Source: JAGVYE01 sp964502785 | GTDB taxonomy: Archaea; Nanobdellota; Nanobdellia; Woesearchaeales; GW2011-AR9 | Assembly (NCBI GenBank): GCA_964502785.1 | Contig: CAZCXW010000053.1 | Coordinates: 1 to 8,094, forward strand | DNA: 8,094 nt | Reading direction: 5' to 3' | The notes under the pieces: generated by a model | What the model was told of the DNA's origin: nothing | What the model saw: the letters and a program-made list of their open reading frames with translations, nothing else | Databases searched by the model: none | Translations under genes and position numbers: made by a program | Part shown: positions 4,383-8,094 of the stretch, piece after piece | Layout of the letters: each line of letters starts with the position of its first letter | Numbering within the stretch: the stretch's first letter is position 1

Positions 4383-4406
4383 CAAGAAAATATTTTTTAA
4401 TTTTAA
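4383..4406. terminator. AT-rich convergent terminator region
   Basis: The 24 bp between the convergent stop codons contain TATTTTTTAATTTTAAT, with U-runs for the plus-strand gene and shorter ones for the minus-strand gene. Confidence 0.35.
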
Positions 4407-5213
4407 TCACAACCCAAACAATCTCTTCGCATTTCCGCTAAAGAAAGCATTTTGATCTTCCTCAGGAATGACTCTCGTAAGAAAATCAATCGTGCTTTGT
4501 TCAGGGGCAAGAGGCCAGTCCGTTCCAAAGAGAAATTTCTGAGGGTTGTCGACATACGCTAAAACATCGGCAATTTTTCTTTCTAAGAATCCGGCATAAC
4601 GAGGAGCGGGCTGCTCACCGACAAATAAGCCTGAAAGATCGGCATAGACATTATTATTTGCATAGAGAACGGCCATGGCATCATCAAACCAAGGATTGCC
4701 TAAATGAGCTATAACAAATGTTACATTCGGATGTAATTTTGCCGCTTCATCAATGGAAAGAGGTTTGCTATATTTGAGTAATGGGGGTTTTTCATTTCCT
4801 GGATTAAAACAATCCCCGCTATGGATAATTACGGGCAGATTATTCCTTGCCGCCATGGCATAAATGGGTTCCAAACGAGAATCGCTCGGATTAAAATATT
4901 GATAGCCAGGATATAATTTTATGCCGACAATGTCGCCTTGCTTTCTGCTCTGTTCAAATTCTTTTGCTTGTTTTTCTCCATCTTTTTCGATATCAATGGC
5001 GCTGACAATACAAAAACGAGAATCATTTCCTACAGCTCTTAGGAGCGATTCAGAGGATATCACCGAATCACGAGGCCGTCCCGCAATGAGGAGAGTTTTT
5101 TCCACTCCTGCTTTCGTTAATTCTTCTTTTAATTGTTCAATACTCCCGCGACCATCGACTTTTTGTGTCGCGAGATGCGCATGAATATCAATAATGGGTC
5201 CTGAATAGGTCAT
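4407..5213 (-). CDS. metal-dependent amidohydrolase (Amidohydro_2 type)
   Basis: 268 aa, a full-length TIM-barrel hydrolase of the amidohydrolase superfamily, group 2 (the ACMSD/uracil-decarboxylase-like family). Metal-site residues appear in order: DIHAH with H11 and H13 on strand 1; GIKLYPG with K99 on strand 4, probably uncarboxylated in this group; VIIHSGD with H131; VIAHLGNPW with H170; and FGTDWPL with D232 as the catalytic aspartate. The substrate could be a small cyclic amide, an ester or a carboxylate; the sequence does not say. No metabolic neighbours help. ATG 5213 has a TATA box (5234-5243) at leaderless distance. It lies downstream of lysS on the same strand but has this separate promoter. 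Confidence 0.85.
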   Translation of the reverse strand: MTYSGPIIDIHAHLATQKVDGRGSIEQLKEELTKAGVEKTLLIAGRPRDSVISSESLLRAVGNDSRFCIVSAIDIEKDGEKQAKEFEQSRKQGDIVGIKLYPGYQYFNPSDSRLEPIYAMAARNNLPVIIHSGDCFNPGNEKPPLLKYSKPLSIDEAAKLHPNVTFVIAHLGNPWFDDAMAVLYANNNVYADLSGLFVGEQPAPRYAGFLERKIADVLAYVDNPQKFLFGTDWPLAPEQSTIDFLTRVIPEEDQNAFFSGNAKRLFGL

Positions 5214-5233
5214 TTTTTATTGAAAGACCACTT

Positions 5234-5243
5234 TATTTAAAAA
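5234..5243 (-). promoter_or_regulatory. TATA box of the amidohydrolase gene
   Basis: The minus strand reads TTTTTAAATA, centred about 26 nt upstream of ATG 5213. This fits a leaderless mRNA made independently of lysS. Confidence 0.5.
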
Positions 5244-5269
5244 TGTTACCATCAATAAGGGATTACTCT

Positions 5270-7192
5270 TTAAGAATACAACAGAAACTTCTTTGTTAAT
5301 TTCTCCACAATTCCTTTCTCGCCAAACACTAAAACACCTAAGAACTCAACCTCTTGAAGATCTTTTGTTTTCATTAATTCTGCGACTTTTTTATCATCGG
5401 AAGTTTCCATCATTTCTCGCGTGAATTCAGCAACGTCTAAATTAAGCTCTTTCGCTTCTTTTGCTAATGCGATTAATTCCTGATGAGAAGCCGCTTGTTT
5501 AATCATGATCGCATTTTGAATGTTAAGATTTATTTCTTTTTTATCTTTTGTGGAAATAGTATCTTGCATGAACAACTGCCTACCCTTCCTTGCTCCGAAC
5601 GCCGCTGTCAGGTGTCCGACCGTGTTGAGCTCCTGCCATTTTTTAAGCTTTGCTCCAGTGTTAAGAAGGGCAACTGCCAGCTGCGTTTTCTTTTCTTTCC
5701 CAATTTTATCTGTGTCTAGCCCTTGCGGTTTCATCGTTGGGAAGAGCAAAACATCACGAATGGAATCCTGCTCGGTGAGGAGCATAACCATCCTATCTAC
5801 ACCTATCCCAATTCCCGTATTGGGGGGCAGGCCTAATTCTAGCGCTCGGACATAATCTTCATCCATGGGATGAGCTTCCTCATCTCCCCCTCTTCCTTTG
5901 GCCGCCTGTTCCTCCAATAATTTTCGCTGCAAGAATGGTTCCGTTAATTCAGAATAACAATTCCCCACTTCCCAGCCGTTGATGAATGGTTCAACACGTT
6001 CAATGAGTTCAGGATTTTCCCGATGCGGCTTTGCTAATGGACAGGATTCTTTAGGATGATCAATAATATGAGTTGGCTGGATGAGTTTATCCTCGCATAA
6101 TTCTTCAAACAAACGGAAAATCATGGCGCCCCGAATAATATCCCCTTCGTAATCAATATTATTATTACGAATTAAATTGTATAATTCTTGATCCGTAAGT
6201 TTATCAACATCTATCTTAGCAAGTTCTTTTAATACTCCTTTCATCGTCAAGCGTTTCCAGGGAGCTTTCAGGTCAATTTTTTTCCCCTCGCGTTCAAGAA
6301 TAGTTGTTCCCAACACGGTTTTTGCCACAGATTCCCATAATTCTTCCGTTAATTTCATGGCATCATGATAATCCGCATACGCCCACTGGATTTCCATCAT
6401 CGCAAATTCAGGGTTGTGTGTTCTGTCCGCATCTTCATTGCGGAAACAGGAACTAAGGTCAAAGATTTTTTCGAAACCGCCGACGATAAGGCGTTTTAAG
6501 TGCAGTTCATAAGCGATACGCAGGTACATTTTCATCTCCCAGGCATTTATTTTGGTGATAAACGGCCGGGCATTCGCCCCGCCATATTCTGTTTGGAGAA
6601 TAGGAGTATGAACTTCGATAAAGCCGCGATTATTGAGAAATTCGCGAATCGCTTTGTAAATTTTCGCTCTCTTAAAGAAAACGTCTTTCACTTCCGGATT
6701 AACAATAAGATCCACATAACGCTGGCGGTAGCGTAATTCTTCATCTTTCAAGCCGTGAAATTTTTCCGGCATAATGATTAATGACTTAGCCAGAAGTTGA
6801 ACCGTAAAAGCCCTTACTGTCACTTCTCCCATTCGCGTTTTAAAAATGGCCCCTTTAACACCGATGATATCTCCAGTATCAGTCTTCTTGGCCATCAGGC
6901 TATACTGTTCTTCCCCTAAATCATCCTGTGTAAGATAAATCTGCACTTTTCCAGTTTGGTCCTGGATATGGAAGAAACTCGCTTTTCCCATAACCCGCTT
7001 AAGAATAATTCTCCCTGCAACCGAAACTTTATCATTGGTATGCTCTTCATTCTTCAGTTTTGCGTATTTTTCATTGATTTCCCGAGCATGGTGAGTTTGA
7101 TCATACGAATAAGGATACGGGTCGATTCCCGCTGCTTTTATTTCTTCCAATTTTCGTACTTTATTCTCATCAAGATGCGAAAGTTTAGACAT
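5270..7192 (-). CDS. lysS: class II lysyl-tRNA synthetase with extra C-terminal domain
   Basis: 640 aa. Charges tRNA-Lys with lysine. An N-terminal OB-fold anticodon-binding domain (about 55-135) precedes the class II core (about 150-490). Motif 1 is REFLNNRGFIEVHTPIL (183-199). Motif 2 is SCFRNEDADRTHNPEFAMME (248-267). Motif 3 is NTGIGIGVDRMVMLL (458-472). The core ends at VLLFPTMKPQ, where LysRS proteins usually stop. A tail (about 500-640) carries LAVALLNTGAKLKKWQELNT, then VGHLTAAFGARKG, then VLVFGEKGIVEKLTKKF. From memory it resembles DUF2000, a peptidyl-tRNA hydrolase 2-like fold, so an appended tRNA-acting domain is possible. The start is ATG 7192: an upstream in-frame TTG (7234) would add 14 residues but spans the TATA box. 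Class II LysRS is bacterial in type and occurs in a subset of archaea. Confidence 0.93.
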   Translation of the reverse strand: MSKLSHLDENKVRKLEEIKAAGIDPYPYSYDQTHHAREINEKYAKLKNEEHTNDKVSVAGRIILKRVMGKASFFHIQDQTGKVQIYLTQDDLGEEQYSLMAKKTDTGDIIGVKGAIFKTRMGEVTVRAFTVQLLAKSLIIMPEKFHGLKDEELRYRQRYVDLIVNPEVKDVFFKRAKIYKAIREFLNNRGFIEVHTPILQTEYGGANARPFITKINAWEMKMYLRIAYELHLKRLIVGGFEKIFDLSSCFRNEDADRTHNPEFAMMEIQWAYADYHDAMKLTEELWESVAKTVLGTTILEREGKKIDLKAPWKRLTMKGVLKELAKIDVDKLTDQELYNLIRNNNIDYEGDIIRGAMIFRLFEELCEDKLIQPTHIIDHPKESCPLAKPHRENPELIERVEPFINGWEVGNCYSELTEPFLQRKLLEEQAAKGRGGDEEAHPMDEDYVRALELGLPPNTGIGIGVDRMVMLLTEQDSIRDVLLFPTMKPQGLDTDKIGKEKKTQLAVALLNTGAKLKKWQELNTVGHLTAAFGARKGRQLFMQDTISTKDKKEINLNIQNAIMIKQAASHQELIALAKEAKELNLDVAEFTREMMETSDDKKVAELMKTKDLQEVEFLGVLVFGEKGIVEKLTKKFLLYS

Positions 7193-7213
7193 GAAAAAGA
7201 TGCTGAGGAGAGG

Positions 7214-7226
7214 ATTATTTAAATAT
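7214..7226 (-). promoter_or_regulatory. TATA box of lysS
   Basis: The minus strand reads ATATTTAAATAAT, centred about 28 nt upstream of ATG 7192. It selects that ATG as a leaderless start and rules against the longer ORF from TTG 7234. Confidence 0.6.
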
Positions 7227-7275
7227 TTCCTCAATATTCAGAAAGTACATTAAACCCATTTTCGGCTTTATGATC

Positions 7276-8094
7276 TCAAACCATTCCTTTCTTTCCCGTC
7301 GTTTTAAATGGTTTGTGTATACCTATCTCTTCATATTGTTTAGCGTATCTTTCTTGTTCAGGATCTCGCACAGAGATGACATAAGCTGCATCAGATGTTC
7401 GTAATTTCTTGTCTACTTTAAAAGAAACTTCAGTTTTAGGTAAAGCAACTTTAATATTTTGATCATTAGTTCGCAAATCCCCCACTTTTATCCTGTAATA
7501 TCCGGTTGTAGGCCCGATAAAACATACTTCATCGCCTTCTTTTAATTCATTTTCTTCGATCATTAAAGAAACAACATGCGCTTGAGGAAAATAATTAGTA
7601 ACTTTACCTACCCTTACTTTCTGTTCCGTGGCTCCGGAACCATACAATGTTGTCCAAGAATTATTGGTGGGAGTTCCCAAATAAAAGTTATCCGTAAAGC
7701 CGCGGTTAAACACTTTCTCTAATTCTTTCACTAATCGCAGCGCCTGTTCCTGACTGAATTCTCCTGTTTCAATCAGATGGAGCGCTTCTTTATATGCAGC
7801 GGTCGTCGTGTATACATACTCTGGTCCTTTGGCTCGGCCTTCAATTTTGAAAACATCAATTCCCGCTTCCATTAATTTATCGAGTATAGGCAAAGCGCAG
7901 AGATCTTTTGGCGACATCATATAATTGGAATCAACGATAAATTCCCGCCGCGGATCGCTGATATCAATAAGTTTGTACTGTCTTCGGCATTCCTGCAGAC
8001 ACTGCCCGCGGTTTGCGGAAAGCCGATTATGGTGCTGGCTCATAAAACATCGTCCCGAATACGCCACACATAAAGATCCATGCACAAATGTTTC
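7276..8094 (-). CDS. U32-family protein, 3' part (partial)
   Basis: 273 codons in frame, with the N-terminal part beyond the window. The visible part opens with the U32 signature, HGSLCVAYSGRCFMSQHHNR, followed by SANRGQCLQECRRQYKL. These contribute four cysteines; in related bacterial proteins (RlhA, TrhP, UbiU/UbiV) conserved cysteines hold a 4Fe-4S cluster used in oxygen-independent hydroxylation of rRNA, tRNA or ubiquinone. Next come YMMSPKDLCAL and GIDVFKIEGRAKGPEYV, also diagnostic. The last part (from about the VRVGKVTNYF segment) is a beta-rich C-terminal domain like that of longer U32 proteins. Older databases call these collagenase-like peptidases. An RNA-hydroxylation role fits the relatives and the neighbouring lysS, but which substrate is used in archaea is unknown. 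The stop is 84 bp from the lysS start, and lysS has its own promoter. Confidence 0.88.
   Translation of the reverse strand, partial: ETFVHGSLCVAYSGRCFMSQHHNRLSANRGQCLQECRRQYKLIDISDPRREFIVDSNYMMSPKDLCALPILDKLMEAGIDVFKIEGRAKGPEYVYTTTAAYKEALHLIETGEFSQEQALRLVKELEKVFNRGFTDNFYLGTPTNNSWTTLYGSGATEQKVRVGKVTNYFPQAHVVSLMIEENELKEGDEVCFIGPTTGYYRIKVGDLRTNDQNIKVALPKTEVSFKVDKKLRTSDAAYVISVRDPEQERYAKQYEEIGIHKPFKTTGKKGMV

Noticed and set aside
5483..5855. Plus-strand ORFs inside lysS
   Set aside because: They are antisense to a highly conserved synthetase and show no recognisable domain or start signal.

Overview
The window reads as an archaeal chromosome segment of low to moderate G+C. The evidence is an Sm-like (LSm) gene followed directly by ribosomal protein L37e, an archaeal translin homologue, a TrmB-type regulator, TATA boxes placed about 25-30 nt upstream of start codons (mostly leaderless genes), and a tRNA gene interrupted by introns with archaeal bulge-helix-bulge (BHB) splice sites. 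Class II LysRS, short genes and the style of the secreted protein suggest a DPANN-type archaeon (Woesearchaeota/Pacearchaeota-like). That placement is an inference.

Layout, left to right. A translin-family RNase gene on the minus strand (56-622) and an LSm-L37e operon on the plus strand (873-1294) diverge from a 250-bp intergenic region. That region holds two promoters and a G+C-rich, highly structured inverted-repeat element (675-800). Next comes a small minus-strand gene for a probable membrane protein, broken by an in-frame TAA (1316-1615). A secreted lipoprotein built of eight paired-cysteine units follows (1732-2427), preceded by a possible 40-codon ORF.

The centre of interest is 2643-2844 on the plus strand. 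It reads as a tRNA-Leu(UAG) gene with three introns (20, 49 and 49 nt) at positions 30/31, 37/38 and 59/60, leaving a 7-nt anticodon exon. Removing the introns gives an 84-nt class II tRNA with all arms paired. Behind it, on the opposite strand, lies a decayed RelE/ParE-like toxin ORF that runs into the tRNA, then a TrmB-family regulator with an inverted repeat between its TATA box and start.

The right half holds a plus-strand gene of unknown function (3933-4382), an amidohydrolase (4407-5213), a class II lysyl-tRNA synthetase with an extra C-terminal domain of about 140 residues (5270-7192), and the 3' part of a U32-family gene that runs off the window (7276-8094). Much of the content is RNA metabolism: LSm, L37e, translin, LysRS, a multi-intron tRNA, and a U32 protein related to tRNA/rRNA hydroxylation enzymes. 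Most genes appear to have their own promoter, so apart from LSm-L37e this is a neighbourhood rather than one operon.
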